Positions 55,203-64,000 of a DNA stretch of 64,000 bases are shown here, piece after piece (within the stretch, counting starts at the first letter, position 1; each line of letters begins with the position of its first letter). Source of the DNA: Sphingobacteriaceae bacterium (GTDB lineage: Bacteria; Bacteroidota; Bacteroidia; B-17B0; Aurantibacillaceae); NCBI GenBank assembly GCA_016709575.1, contig JADJMM010000014.1, positions 62,001-126,000 on the forward strand. The letters run 5' to 3'. The position numbers and the translations under genes were made by a program. Under the pieces are notes generated by a model. The model had not been told where the DNA came from, made no database searches, and saw only the letters and a program-made list of their open reading frames with translations.

Positions 55203-56320
55203 AAGCTTGAACGAGCAATCCTTCATGAAAAATTAGAACCTTTTGTGGTTTCAAGAATGTTACTACGCTTTCAAAAGAGTTGTATAAAAAATTTCAATTG
55301 GGTTTTTTGGCTAAATATTAAAAAGAGGGTTCTGATTTTAAAATATAATGGTACCTAATACAAAGGCCAAAAAAAGTTGGAAGTCCTCGAACAATTACAC
55401 TTTACAATAAAATTGGATGTATAAGTTACGAGAATAAGAAGTATAAGTATAATAAAGTCATTTTATTATAGTAGCCGGGTTGATAAATAATTAGCAATAT
55501 GCTAGGCAGTTACGGAATAAATGAAATTGAAAAACTAACGGATGAATTAACTTGCACCCAATAGAAATAAGTAAAATTACAAGAGAGTTTAGTTTTGGGA
55601 GGCAACCTTAAATTTAGCATTGAAAAGATGGAATTTGAATTAGTGATATGATTCCGCAATGGAATGTAAGCGTATTTTGGAATATGAAATACTAGTACTA
55701 AATAAACTGCCCTGGCTTGTTATAATTATGATGTATGAAATAATGGTCTTAAAAAATCCAAAATAAGAATATAAATTTAGTTTTGAACATTTGTTTAAAG
55801 CGAGATAAAATAGTTTTGAAAGGTTTTCATATTTGTTAGCAAGAAGTGGAGTAAGGACTAAAATCTTCGAACAATGTTTTTTGAAAACAGATTAAATGAA
55901 TTTAGTAAAGATAAGGAAATTATTTAATACAGCGCATTTTGAAAAGAGAGATTGTCTTGAATTAATCCAATTAACTGAAATGTAGTAACGATGTAAGCAA
56001 GAGCTTATCATGCTGCAGCTATAATGGTGTCTAGTAAATATCTTATTAATCCTTTTAAAATTTCTAAAATTTTTAATGAAGGTAAAGCTTAACTAGAAGA
56101 TGTTAGTAAGTGAAAATTTTAAGGAAGTGAAATCCGATTTCTTAGATATTCAATTCAACTTAACACACCAAAATTTATTGGGTATTATAAAAGCATAGAA
56201 GGAGATAGGGATTTTTTGGTAAAGTATATTCTAAAAAACAAAGATTCAGAGCTAACAAATCATATGATGATTTTTTTAAAAGACACAAAGGATGTTATTT
56301 TAAAAGCTATTTTAAGGATT
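55203..56320. other. Degraded stretch, no intact gene
   Basis: No frame stays open for more than about 40 codons. Plus-strand protein-like fragments appear in alternating frames, for example GSYGINEIEKLTDELT (about 55503), EISKITREFSFGRQP, AMECKRILEYEILVLNKLPW, and LVKYILKNKDSELTNHMMIF near the end. They suggest one or two former or badly read genes of unknown type. No RNA gene, transposase or repeat is seen. Confidence 0.45.
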
Positions 56321-56878
56321 TTACAAAACCCTTTTTTGTTGCGCACTGGTTTTAATCGCCTTTTCTAATCTTGATAATTGAGTTTTTTCTTGTTTTGCAC
56401 TCATAACCCAATGAATAATTACTTTTTTATAGGAAGGCGCCTGAACAATAAAAAAATCCCAAGCCACTTTATTCTTTTTAAATTCTCTTTTATAGTTTGG
56501 AGATAAATCAACAGGCTCTGTTTCGAATGAATAAACTCCCGACTTACTTTCTTTGCGTAATTCAAATGCTTTTTGTCCGGCTGGAGTCATGAGTCCGGCC
56601 TTCGTGAGTTCTTCAACCTTCTTTATATTGATATTACTCCAATTACTTGTGCTTCTACGAGGCGTAAAACGATTGCAATAGCTTTCTCATCAATCGACCT
56701 TCTTACGCCATCTATCCAACCAAAACAAAGCGCCTGAGCAACGGATTGCGACCAAGTCATAGATGGTTTCTTGGTCCCCACTTTATAAAAAACCGACAAA
56801 CACTTCGGTTTCTTTTTTGTGATTCTTTTTTAACCAATTTCTAAACTCAGCAGGCGTTGCAAAAAAAATAACTTTCAT
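56321..56878 (-). CDS. YdeI/OmdA family protein, at least three frameshifts
   Basis: Corrected length is about 185 residues. FATPAEFRNWLKKNHKKETE and VGTKKPSMTWSQSVAQALCF with GWIDGVRRSID are the YdeI hallmark. RFTPRRSTSNWSNINIKKVE follows in another frame, then MTPAGQKAFELRKESKSGVY and the C-terminal helices to QQKRVL. The family is sometimes labelled bacteriocin-protection or OmpD-associated; its biochemical role is unclear. Breaks lie near 56865 (T-run), 56790 and 56660. It neighbours a DUF4256 gene and, beyond it, a second family member. Confidence 0.8.
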
Positions 56879-56895
56879 AATAAAATTGTCGAAGA

Positions 56896-57471
56896 TTAAA
56901 CTCTTAACGATGTACGGAACGCTCTTGCTGCATAATAAGATTCTGCTCCGTTATGATAAACAAAAACGGTGTTAAATCGGCGGTCACAAAAAAGAGCGCC
57001 GCCTAATTCTCTTATTTCTTTAGGCGTTTTTACCCAGCTCGATGTTTTTAAATCAAATTCGCCAAGTTTTTGTAATTCGCGATATTGTTCTTCCGATAGA
57101 ATCTCAGCACCCATTTCAGTAGCCATGCCTATGGCACTATTTTTTGGTTTGTGTTCTTTTCTCGATTGTAATGCTTCGTGGTCGTAACAAAAACTTCTGC
57201 GGCCTTTTGGACTCTCCTCAGAGCAATCGATAAATATGTACTCACCACTTTTTTTATCAAAACCTACAACATCGGGCTCGCCACCTGTAATTTCCATTTC
57301 GTCGAGTGACCATAATTTTTCTGGACTTGCTTCAAGTTTTGCTTGAACTTTTGCCCATTCAATTCCCTTATGGCGATTCATGTTTTTCTCGAAACGTGTT
57401 TTTAATATTTCAAGTAGTTCTTCACTTTGTTGGGAGGATAGACTTTTTTTTGAATTACTATTTTTTTTCAT
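56896..57471 (-). CDS. DUF4256 family protein
   Basis: 191 residues, intact. Recognisable by GIEWAKVQAKLEASPEKLWSLDEMEITGGEPDVVG-like order (here in pieces: GIEWAKVQAKLEASPEKLW, MEITGGEPDVVGFDKKSGEY), FIDCSEESPKGRRSFCYDHEAL and VKTPKEIRELGGALFCDRRF, ending VYHNGAESYYAARAFRTSLRV. Conserved Cys, Asp and His residues suggest a catalytic site, but no activity is established. It is 17 bases before the YdeI gene downstream on the same strand. Confidence 0.88.
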   Translation of the reverse strand: MKKNSNSKKSLSSQQSEELLEILKTRFEKNMNRHKGIEWAKVQAKLEASPEKLWSLDEMEITGGEPDVVGFDKKSGEYIFIDCSEESPKGRRSFCYDHEALQSRKEHKPKNSAIGMATEMGAEILSEEQYRELQKLGEFDLKTSSWVKTPKEIRELGGALFCDRRFNTVFVYHNGAESYYAARAFRTSLRV

Positions 57472-57482
57472 GGAATTTTCAT

Positions 57483-58062
57483 TTAATCATCTAAACCTTT
57501 ACCATTCAGAATTTGGTTTGTATATTTTTTAATTCTTGCTTCACGTGTTTGGGATTGTTTTGCCGACGAGAAGTAGAGTAAATAGCCCTCTTTGACGTCC
57601 TGGTGTTAAAGCGTAAAAGGCTTTTTTTAATGCAGGTGTTTTACTAAGCTTGCTTTTAAATTCTTCCGGCATGTTGAACTCTGAAGTTTTTTTTAATTCA
57701 ACTTTCAATCCAGCTTTCTCTATAGCAATAGCTTCTTTAATGTAGTTTTTTAAAACACTTTTTAGTTTCACAATTTCTTTCACGTTTGTAAAACGAATTT
57801 GGCGTGCTGCTTGAACATTTTTTGTTTGTTGAATGAGAATGCCGTTAGGATCTTTAAGTAAGGCTCCTTTAAAAAATAAAAACGCACAATACTCTTTGAA
57901 AACATGAATTAGAACAATATTATTTAGATTGTGCGTGTAACAAGGAACGCCCCATTTCAATTCTTCATTAAGTTTACAATTTAGGGCAATACTTCTCATG
58001 GCCTCAATTTCTTCCGACCATTTTTTTTTTTTCACGAAATACCAATCAACTTTTGGATTCAT
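57483..58062 (-). CDS. DUF1801/YdeI-OmdA family protein, one frameshift
   Basis: About 192 residues. The N-terminal DUF1801 part has KWSEEIEAMRSIALNCKLNEELKWGVPCY, in pieces EEIEAMRSIALNCKLNEELK and WGVPCYTHNLNNIVLIHVFK. The C-terminal OmdA part has TSEFNMPEEFKSKLSKTPAL and AFYALTPGRQRG. One extra base near 57588 ends the frame early; correcting it gives YLLYFSSAKQSQTREARIKK and the family ending ILNGKGLDD. The start at 58062 (MNPKVDWYF) is preferred over an ATG 13 codons earlier. It begins the YdeI-DUF4256-YdeI group. Function unknown. Confidence 0.85.
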
Positions 58063-58177
58063 CTGCAAATTATTTGCATTAAAGTTACAAAATTTAGGCA
58101 AATCAAAAACACTTATTGCTGTTTACTGCGTCTTGCTCTTTTCATAGCCATTCGACGCTTTGTATGAAAGCCACTTT

Positions 58178-58690
58178 TTATGCAACCCCAACACCAGGGA
58201 CGGGGGAGTTCCACATGATTTCTGTTTTTCCATTTTTTTTGGCGCCGGCGGTCTTTGAAATATCGAGTACGCTATTGAGAGATAATAAATACTGTATCTG
58301 TTTTTTGTCGACCTCTTTATTAATAGTTTGGCGGGCTATTTTCTGTTCTTTGCCCATACTTTGAATTTCAATTTGCCAACCCGGAGAGTATTTTTTTAAA
58401 CCTGCCTTTAGTTTTTTAACCCGGTTTTTTGTGAGTTGCTCGGTTTCATTGCTATCGCGCCAAATTGTGTAACTAACAATATCATCTAAATTTTCGGCAA
58501 TATATTTAAAGCAAGAATCTACAGCGTATGGCATTTTGGCGTAGTCAGTAGAATTGTTTTTAAAATAAATACTGGGGAAAGTCATCTCCAACTCACTTTT
58601 AACAAGTCTATTGATCTCTGTATTTTGTGCACTAAGACTTATTGAGGGAATTATAAAAATCAATAATAGTTTTATAGTCTGTTGTCGCAT
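58178..58690 (-). CDS. Exported protein of unknown function
   Basis: 170 residues with a signal peptide (MRQQTIKLLLIFIIPSISLSA). The mature part is helical and charged (ENLDDIVSYTIWRDSNETEQLTKN-type segments, here DIVSYTIWRDSNETEQL and KVKKLKAGLKKYSPGWQIEI-like), ending NSPVPGVGVA. It starts against 128 bases of AT-rich intergenic DNA. No family is recognised. Confidence 0.5.
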   Translation of the reverse strand: MRQQTIKLLLIFIIPSISLSAQNTEINRLVKSELEMTFPSIYFKNNSTDYAKMPYAVDSCFKYIAENLDDIVSYTIWRDSNETEQLTKNRVKKLKAGLKKYSPGWQIEIQSMGKEQKIARQTINKEVDKKQIQYLLSLNSVLDISKTAGAKKNGKTEIMWNSPVPGVGVA

Positions 58691-58817
58691 TTTAGCTAAT
58701 ATAGTATAAATACGACAAAAGATCTCAAAGGCTGCATGAATTGTAGGGAATACTGAAAGTAGATGTAAAATATAGATTTATAATCGGACAACAAATTCAT
58801 GTCTTCAGCGTTATGCA

Positions 58818-59432
58818 ATGGTGATGAAATTGTATGCCGCTTTAGCTCTGTCAAGTGTAATTTCGACATTGTTTTCGCAAGAAAATAGTGATTATGTAGT
58901 CAAGTTGAATAAGGATACGGTTTTCCTTAAAAGCATTAAAATGGATAGCAAAGTCAGAAATGTTATTTGTGAAGGAAATGGAAAGAAAATTAAGTATCAA
59001 GCCAAAGATATTTTAGCGGCAAAAATTGATACGGTATTTTATGAGTCGGGATTAGTTCGATTGAAAAATATTGGATCTAAACATATTGTTTTTCTTCAAA
59101 AAACAGTAGTTGGAGATTTGACTTTGTATGAGATTAATGTGAAGAGAACTAAATTTTTATGGAAAACATTTGGGAAGATTTAGTTCATTTAAGATGGGTG
59201 TATCGTGCACATGATTGGACTAAAGGGTGATGTGAAGACTGTATATTTATATCGAAAGGAAAACGAACCTAATAAAAACTTTTCAAAAAATTGGAGGCGG
59301 GAAACTAAAGACTGCAAACTCTCGCATGATAAGTTTGACTCTAAAGCTATATCATGGAATCCTACTCCAAAAGAAATTGTCAGGTTTTTTAATACAAATT
59401 GTAAAATATTAAGTAAAATGGTTATATCCTAA
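58818..59432 (+). CDS. Exported protein of unknown function, probable frameshift
   Basis: The first 121 codons encode a signal peptide (MKLYAALALSSVISTLFS) and a beta-rich part (SDYVVKLNKDTVFLKSIKMD, GKKIKYQAKDILAAKIDTVF). The frame stops at 59183, but protein-like sequence goes on in another frame as DVKTVYLYRKENEPNKNFSK and DSKAISWNPTPKEIVRFFNT. I take this as one gene of about 200 residues with a break near 59180-59200; two separate genes remain possible. Its end overlaps the convergent phosphatase gene. Confidence 0.5.
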
Positions 59433-61448
59433 ATCCAACCACACAAACATCATCCACTTGCTCATTTTCGCCCATCCAATTATTAAATGTTGTGATAAGA
59501 ATATTTTTTTGTTCTTCCATAGGAAGGTGACTGTTTGAAGCTAGTGTATCTTTAAATTTACTATACATAAATTTTTTACCCTTAGGTCCACCGGATTGAT
59601 CAGCATAGCCATCCGTAAACAAATAAACGCAATCACCTTTTGAACAGGAATGGTATGGTTAGTGAATTTTTTCATTTCCTCTCCAATAAAAGCGCCAATA
59701 GGATGTTTATCTCCTTTATATTCACTTAAAACGCCACCTTACAATGTAGATTGGATTTTTCGCTCCTGCAAAGTGCAGAACTGATTTATTATAATCAATA
59801 GCCACAAACACCATATCCATACCATCTTGAATAGTGCTTTTAGAATATTCTTGCCTAAGAGTTCTTGATATACCCACATTAATAAAATCGAGCGCTTCTG
59901 ATGGTCTGTTAACAGAAGGTTCGCGTTCGCATAATCTTAAATAATTATTACCGATAATACTCATTAAGGCGCCAGGCACACCATGTCCGGTACAATCGGC
60001 AACTGCAACCATACTAAACTTTTCATCGTATTTTGTAACTGCATCTGATACCCAATAAAAATCACCACCAATAATATCTTTAGGTTTATAAATGACAAAT
60101 GAATCCGGTAATTCCTTTTTTACAGTTTCAATGGATGGTAAAATAGCTTCCTGTATACGTTTGGCGTAAGTGATACTTCCTGTAATATCCTTGTTCTTTT
60201 CTTCAATAGTACTTTTTTGTTTCTCGACTTCAACCTTCTGTAGGAGGATAATTTTATTTGCTTTTTGTTTCTGCAAATAATTGCGGTAGGTAAATATTGC
60301 AAAAATGATAACTAAAAAGTAAAACAAAGCATACCAGACCTAAAACTATTTTTTGTTTTGTGCTCTCTACTTTGGCAATGGCATCAATTTTTTCTCGCTC
60401 TAGTTTTGCAGCATCAGCTGCTTTATCGTATTCATATTGCAATTGCGCCTGAATTGTTTTGTTAATAGTTTCGGCGTTAAACAAGCTATCACGAATGTTA
60501 ATATATGAAGTGTAATAATTTAAGGATTTTTCAAAGTTCTTTATTTTTTTATATAAGGTGCTTAACTGTAAATTAGCTTCTACAATAGTTTCGGCATCAC
60601 CAATTTCAGTGGCGAGTTTTAGTGCTTTTAAACCATATTTTTCTGAGGTAGGGTAGTCTTTCATTTTATAATAGATGTACCCAAGATTTACAAGCACAAT
60701 CTCAAGCCCTTCTTTATCATCGAATTCTTCGGCAAGTTTTAATGATTCGAATTCGTATTCTAATGCTTTTTTAAAATTGCCGGAGTCGGAGTAAACAGCA
60801 CCAATATTTCCTAACGACCTAGCTATTTCCTGAGGAGAGTTCTGTTCTTTTTTTAATTTTAGAGCGGCGAAATGAAATTTAAGTGCCTGTGAGTAATTCT
60901 GTTTTTTTTGAAAACAATTTCCAATATTATTATATGAAGAGCTTAGGCCTGCTGAATCTTTTAAAAATTCTCTTATTTTTAATGCTTTAAAATGAAATTT
61001 TAAAGATTCGTCAGTGTTATTCATATTAAGATAAACATTGCCAATGTTATTATACGAGTCAGCTATTTTCTTTTTTATCTCCTAGCGCTTCTCTGATTTT
61101 TAAAGCCGCTAAATTGTTTTCAAGTGCTTTTGAATAATTTCCCTTATAGTAGTATATATTAGCTAATAAATTGTATGCAGAACCAAGCCCCTTTTTATAA
61201 TTAATATTTTCAGAAATAGTTTTTGCAGTTAGGCAATAAGGCATGGCGCTGTCCCCTAAATTTTTGTCAAAAAAAGCGACACATAAACGATTTAGCGTAT
61301 TGACTTTATCAGTATCTGAAACAGGATGTTGTAGAATGTTCTTTAATGAATCAATTGCCCGTGATGGGCTCTTTAAGGTTTGGGTAAAACAAACTGTTGC
61401 CTGCAACTGAAAAATAACCCCAAGTATACAAGCAAATAATTTGTTCAT
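59422..61448 (-). CDS. TPR-SpoIIE sensor phosphatase, several frameshifts
   Basis: About 675 residues in four frame segments (breaks near 61045, 60300, 59740 and 59625). Signal peptide (MNKLFACILGVIFQLQATVC), then TPR repeats (about 40-370; for example KKGLGSAYNLLANIYYYKGN, EIARSLGNIGAVYSDSGNFK), a coiled stretch, one membrane helix (IVLGLVCFVLLFSYHF), a linker helix, and a C-terminal SpoIIE/PP2C phosphatase with GGDFYWVSDAV, VADCTGHGVPGALMSIIG and FTDGYADQSGG. It parallels the propeller-SpoIIE protein at 11.1-14.3 kb but uses TPRs as sensor. Target unknown. Confidence 0.85.
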
Positions 61449-61519
61449 TTTTCAAAAAATGGTTTCTTAGTCAAATTTAGGATAATTAATAGGGAATATC
61501 AAGTAGAAAGTACGGTGTT

Positions 61520-62077
61520 TTATGGGCTTGATAACCCGCCAAAATCCTTACAAGGCAATAAATTGTAGGGCTCTTTGTTGGTGGAAGTAGGAGCTTTATC
61601 CATTGCTAACTTCCGTACATTTTCCAGAACATGTTTCATGTAAATTCTCCATACCAGTTTAGTAAAAAGAAAATGAAAGGGGTAGAAGAGGAGACTATTA
61701 GAAAACAATGTATAAATATATCTAATTTTGATTTTTCCATCAGTTTGTTCTGTAGTAATCCATTCTCCTTGAAATTTTTCAAAACCAAACATGGGGGAGC
61801 TAAATTCACATATCTCAATTTTCCAATAGTGATTCTCTTCCCTTTCTAGTACTTTATCAAGAGATGTTTCGCCGGCTTTTACAGTTAAAGCTTTTCCAAG
61901 ATGTACTTTTCGGCTACCGCCAACCTTTCCCCAACTTTCATCTTCGGTGCAATGCGTTACTTTTGGCGTAATCCCATAACCGGTATGCACTTTTGTGATA
62001 TCACAAAGCATAGGACTTTTAAAAGCCCTTTCTAAGGTAGTATCAAAGGTTGCTGTTATTTTAGTGGTCGTTTGCAT
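61520..62077 (-). CDS. SRPBCC-family protein
   Basis: 185 residues. The START-like fold is suggested by ITATFDTTLERAFKSPMLCDITK at the N-terminus (in pieces ITATFDTTLERAFKS, LCDITKVHTGYG), strands such as ENHYWKIEICEFSSPMFGF and WITTEQTDGKIKIRYIYTLF, and a long C-terminal helix (YMKHVLENVRKLAMDKA). Such proteins bind hydrophobic ligands or act as stress cofactors. Single gene with its own flanks. Confidence 0.75.
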   Translation of the reverse strand: MQTTTKITATFDTTLERAFKSPMLCDITKVHTGYGITPKVTHCTEDESWGKVGGSRKVHLGKALTVKAGETSLDKVLEREENHYWKIEICEFSSPMFGFEKFQGEWITTEQTDGKIKIRYIYTLFSNSLLFYPFHFLFTKLVWRIYMKHVLENVRKLAMDKAPTSTNKEPYNLLPCKDFGGLSSP

Positions 62078-62182
62078 TTGTTTTGTTGAGAATCTTAATT
62101 AACGTTTTGTAACTTACTAAGTCTAAACTACGCATTTGAACGCTACCCATAAAAATAATGCAAGACGGCTGTTAATTCATAA

Positions 62183-62477
62183 CTAGAAGAAAAGGCAAAT
62201 AACTAATGCAAAGCTTAAAGGAATACCCGTGACAACCGATAAAACGATACTCTTTGTCTTGTCATGTTTATTAGAAAATAGTCTGAAGAAAAAAAACTAA
62301 TTAAGAAGGTTGGTGTAAAGTAAAGAACTAATACAAATAAATTACCAGGTTTAAGAAGGTCGTTAAAGCTATGCGTATCCTTATCCAGGAGAAAAGTGCG
62401 ATGCAAGCCAATAGCACAATTAATGCGATGATCAAGAATTGTTGTGTGGTTGAAGTAGTCGTCTTTGTTGTGTCCAT
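62183..62477 (-). CDS. Small three-helix membrane protein, unknown, frameshifts
   Basis: Starts MDTTKTTTSTTQQFLIIALI, with a first helix through LIVLLACIALF. Then a frame change near 62395 leads to HSFNDLLKPGNLFVLVLYFT and a second helix (PTFLISFF). A further change near 62260 leads to NKHDKTKSIVLSVVTGIPLS and a third helix ending ALVICLFF at 62183. The reconstructed length is about 97 residues. No family is recognised; a real gene is likely because hydrophobic segments line up across the breaks. Confidence 0.45.
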
Positions 62478-62810
62478 GTGAATAGTTTTAGTAAAAACGT
62501 AAAAAATTAATTTTTATTGTTGCATAATGGCTACGCTTAACTAAAGCTTTTTGTTGACTGAAAATGCAGTCTCATGGAATTTGAGTCCACAACTTGCTGC
62601 TGGCGGTTTCGGGGCTTGCGTTAGGCTGGTTTTCTACGCTTACTGCTTATCATTAATTAACTGGATCAAAGTCCACAGTTTCTGGTATCTATGGCAGCAA
62701 TTAAAATTTTGTTGTTAACTTTTGCCAGATAAATACTGAACGAATTTAAGTCGCCGGTTTTAGTTGGTAGATTAACAATTGCTTGCCAGATAAGGCTGAA
62801 CTAAGAGTGT
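62478..62810. other. Intergenic stretch with attC-like and short direct repeats
   Basis: 333 bases with no gene. GCTTAAC (62535-62541) and GTTAGGC (62620-62626) are 92 bases apart and in inverted order, resembling the outer boxes of an integron attC site (RYYYAAC / GTTRRRY). Flanking AAAGC/GCTT bases extend the match. Further on, TTGCCAGATAA...CTGAAC occurs twice (about 62722-62741 and 62783-62801). The central part (62590-62640) is GC-rich compared with its surroundings. Evidence for a true recombination site is weak. Confidence 0.3.
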
Positions 62811-63364
62811 TTAAATTTTCCCGGATTTCTTTTTCAATTTTTCACCAGTACTCAATACATAAGACTGATATGTTGAAAGCAGTATTTGCTCATCTTTTTT
62901 AGATGTGTTGAAGTAAATTCCTTCTTCAGACAGATTACATGGGTCAATATTCTGCTGATTAATATAATACCGATTGGGGAATAGTGATGAATTTGTCAAA
63001 AGTACAAACTCTGAGTTAGCAATTAAATCGTTCGAGTTCTCAGCTTTCTTAAAAACGGGATAAATTCCCGGCCCTTCTTCAATGAGATAACATCCGGTAG
63101 TAGTATCTATATAATCTGCAATTTTTTCAATATTGGTTATATCATGAATAAAATTCTGTAACTCAGTAGGAATATTCTCCAAAGAAGTAGAAGTTAAAAC
63201 TGATTTTTTATTTTCGTTAGTTGTATCCGATAATTGTTCGGTGACCTTTATGGTGTCTTGCTGTATTGGATTTGTTTCTGTAATTAACCCTTTGGGTTCA
63301 GCATCAGAACACCTTGTAAAGGTGATTAAACTAGAAAGTAAAATAAAGACTTTTTTAATTTCAT
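62811..63364 (-). CDS. Lipoprotein-like protein of unknown function, one frameshift
   Basis: About 183 residues. Starts MKLKKSLFYF and, after one indel near 63340, reads LSSLITFTRCSDAEPKGLIT, whose Cys could be lipidated although the FTRC box is unusual. A Thr/Asn-rich linker leads to ENIPTELQNFIHDITNIEKI, then GCYLIEEGPGIYPVFKKAEN and YYINQQNIDPCNLSEEGIYF, ending KKKSGKI. No family recognised. Between it and the next gene lie 126 bases with nothing distinct. Confidence 0.55.
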
Positions 63365-63490
63365 ATTCCTTAACTCAATCTTTTTTTGGAGTTTTACAGT
63401 TAATGTATACAGAAACTAAGATTATCTTTTTTTATTCGGATGCTTGCATGAGTTATTTTTCGTTTATGCAAACCCTGTTAGCATAAGTTT

Positions 63491-64000
63491 TTATTCTTTG
63501 TAATTGGGTATTGTCCATTTCGCCATATACCAATTAACTTTGTATGGGTACATTTCATAAGTTGCATCATCCTCGTTAATTGTATATCCTTGTTCAAAAT
63601 TAACTTTTGCTTCTCTCATTAATATTTCCGCATTGGTTTTGTCGCCTTTTTGCAATAAACATAGTCCTTTGTAGTATTTGGCGTCAGAAAATTTGTTGTA
63701 ATCTTTTATTGTTTTGTCAAAAAATGAAATCGCTTTGTCGTAATTCCTTAATTCGTATTGAATAATACCCATATAAAATAAATCTAAAAAGTGTATTCCA
63801 TTTTCTCCACGCTCTCTTATTGTTTTCTCAAAGTCATTTCGTAAAATCTGTTCAGCTTTCTCAAATTCATTTAATTGCAAATGACATAGTGAAATATAAA
63901 AACGATAGGAATGGTCGTTTTGATAGCCATAGCCAAATTCTTTTTCAGCCATTTCCATATCAACAATCGCACCTTTGTAATCTTTTTGAAAAATACATTT
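63491..64000 (-). CDS. TPR-repeat protein, 5' end outside window
   Basis: At least 169 residues; the frame is open to the right edge, so the true start is not visible. Four tetratricopeptide units can be seen: DYKGAIVDMEMAEKEFGYG, NEFEKAEQILRNDFEKTIRE, RNYDKAISFFDKTIKDYNKF and KGDKTNAEILMREAKVNFEQ. It ends MYPYKVNWYMAKWTIPNYKE. No signal peptide can be judged. Confidence 0.8.
   Translation of the reverse strand, partial: KCIFQKDYKGAIVDMEMAEKEFGYGYQNDHSYRFYISLCHLQLNEFEKAEQILRNDFEKTIRERGENGIHFLDLFYMGIIQYELRNYDKAISFFDKTIKDYNKFSDAKYYKGLCLLQKGDKTNAEILMREAKVNFEQGYTINEDDATYEMYPYKVNWYMAKWTIPNYKE

Noticed and set aside
58116..58240. Alternative minus-strand ending of the unknown gene, reading CWGCIKSGFHTKRRMAMKRA
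   Set aside because: It would need a frameshift for which there is no homopolymer cause, and the existing end NSPVPGVGVA is plausible.
1..64000. CRISPR array, rRNA or tRNA genes, transposase genes
   Set aside because: No regularly spaced repeats, cloverleaf-like sequences or transposase motifs were seen on either strand; a covariance-model search would be needed to exclude a tRNA fully.

Overview
The window is AT-rich chromosomal DNA from a member of the Bacteroidota. Several signs agree: secreted proteins ending in type IX secretion (T9SS) C-terminal sorting domains, a GldA-type ABC ATPase, a phosphatase of the flavobacterial PafA type, a short bS21 with Tyr54, many -7 elements of the form TAnnTTTG, and few Shine-Dalgarno sequences. 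No closer placement is possible by eye. There is no rRNA, no tRNA that I can see, no CRISPR array and no recognisable transposase gene.

The most important caveat concerns sequence quality. About twenty genes are broken by one-base indels, mostly in homopolymer runs, and two by single in-frame stops. Essential genes are among them (thrS, rpmI, pfkA). Both halves of each gene stay well conserved, so this looks like uncorrected long-read sequence and not decay. I therefore give merged coordinates for such genes. Exceptions that may be real are fsa, whose 5' end is replaced by a palindromic element, and 53.4-56.3 kb, where the breaks are far denser.

Layout. 1-3.4 kb: a MarR regulator with two matching palindromic operators, a DUF6069-like membrane protein, two pirins and an F420-reductase-like oxidoreductase. 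3.4-6.2 kb: a large T9SS propeller protein. 6.4-9.7 kb: the translation operon thrS-infC-rpmI-rplT, with infC using an ATT start. 9.8-16.9 kb: a lipoprotein, a small exported protein, a propeller/Y_Y_Y/SpoIIE sensor phosphatase and a PKD-containing T9SS protein. 16.9-24.2 kb: hpf, xerC, rpsU, a LOG-family gene, ruvX, pfkA, a TPR protein, gldA and rsgA; a striking pair of hairpins with complementary loops lies between the TPR gene and gldA. 24.2-31.1 kb: an exported protein, a PglF/CapD-like nucleotide-sugar dehydratase, a DEAD-box helicase, a PafA-like phosphatase and two unknown membrane genes.

31.2-48.5 kb: disrupted fsa, the SRP RNA gene, a glycosyltransferase, a YiiX-type hydrolase, a HEAT/EamA/YggS/DUF1015/serA group, serC, a WG-repeat protein, tandem exported paralogues, a NUDIX hydrolase, ribBA and an atypical RsmH. 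48.6-53.5 kb: a coiled-coil lipoprotein, an OmpA-family protein, a PAS-LuxR regulator and a T9SS repeat protein. 53.5-64 kb is accessory in character: degraded unknown genes, two YdeI/OmdA-family genes flanking a DUF4256 gene, a TPR-SpoIIE phosphatase, an SRPBCC protein, small lipoproteins and an incomplete TPR gene.

Two regulatory themes run through the window. First, about ten genes have a TAnnTTTG-like -7 element ending only 4-7 bases before the start codon, which implies leaderless or nearly leaderless mRNAs. Second, strong Shine-Dalgarno sequences are rare but stand before infC and hpf, although bS21 is of the type known to help hide the anti-Shine-Dalgarno in this phylum.
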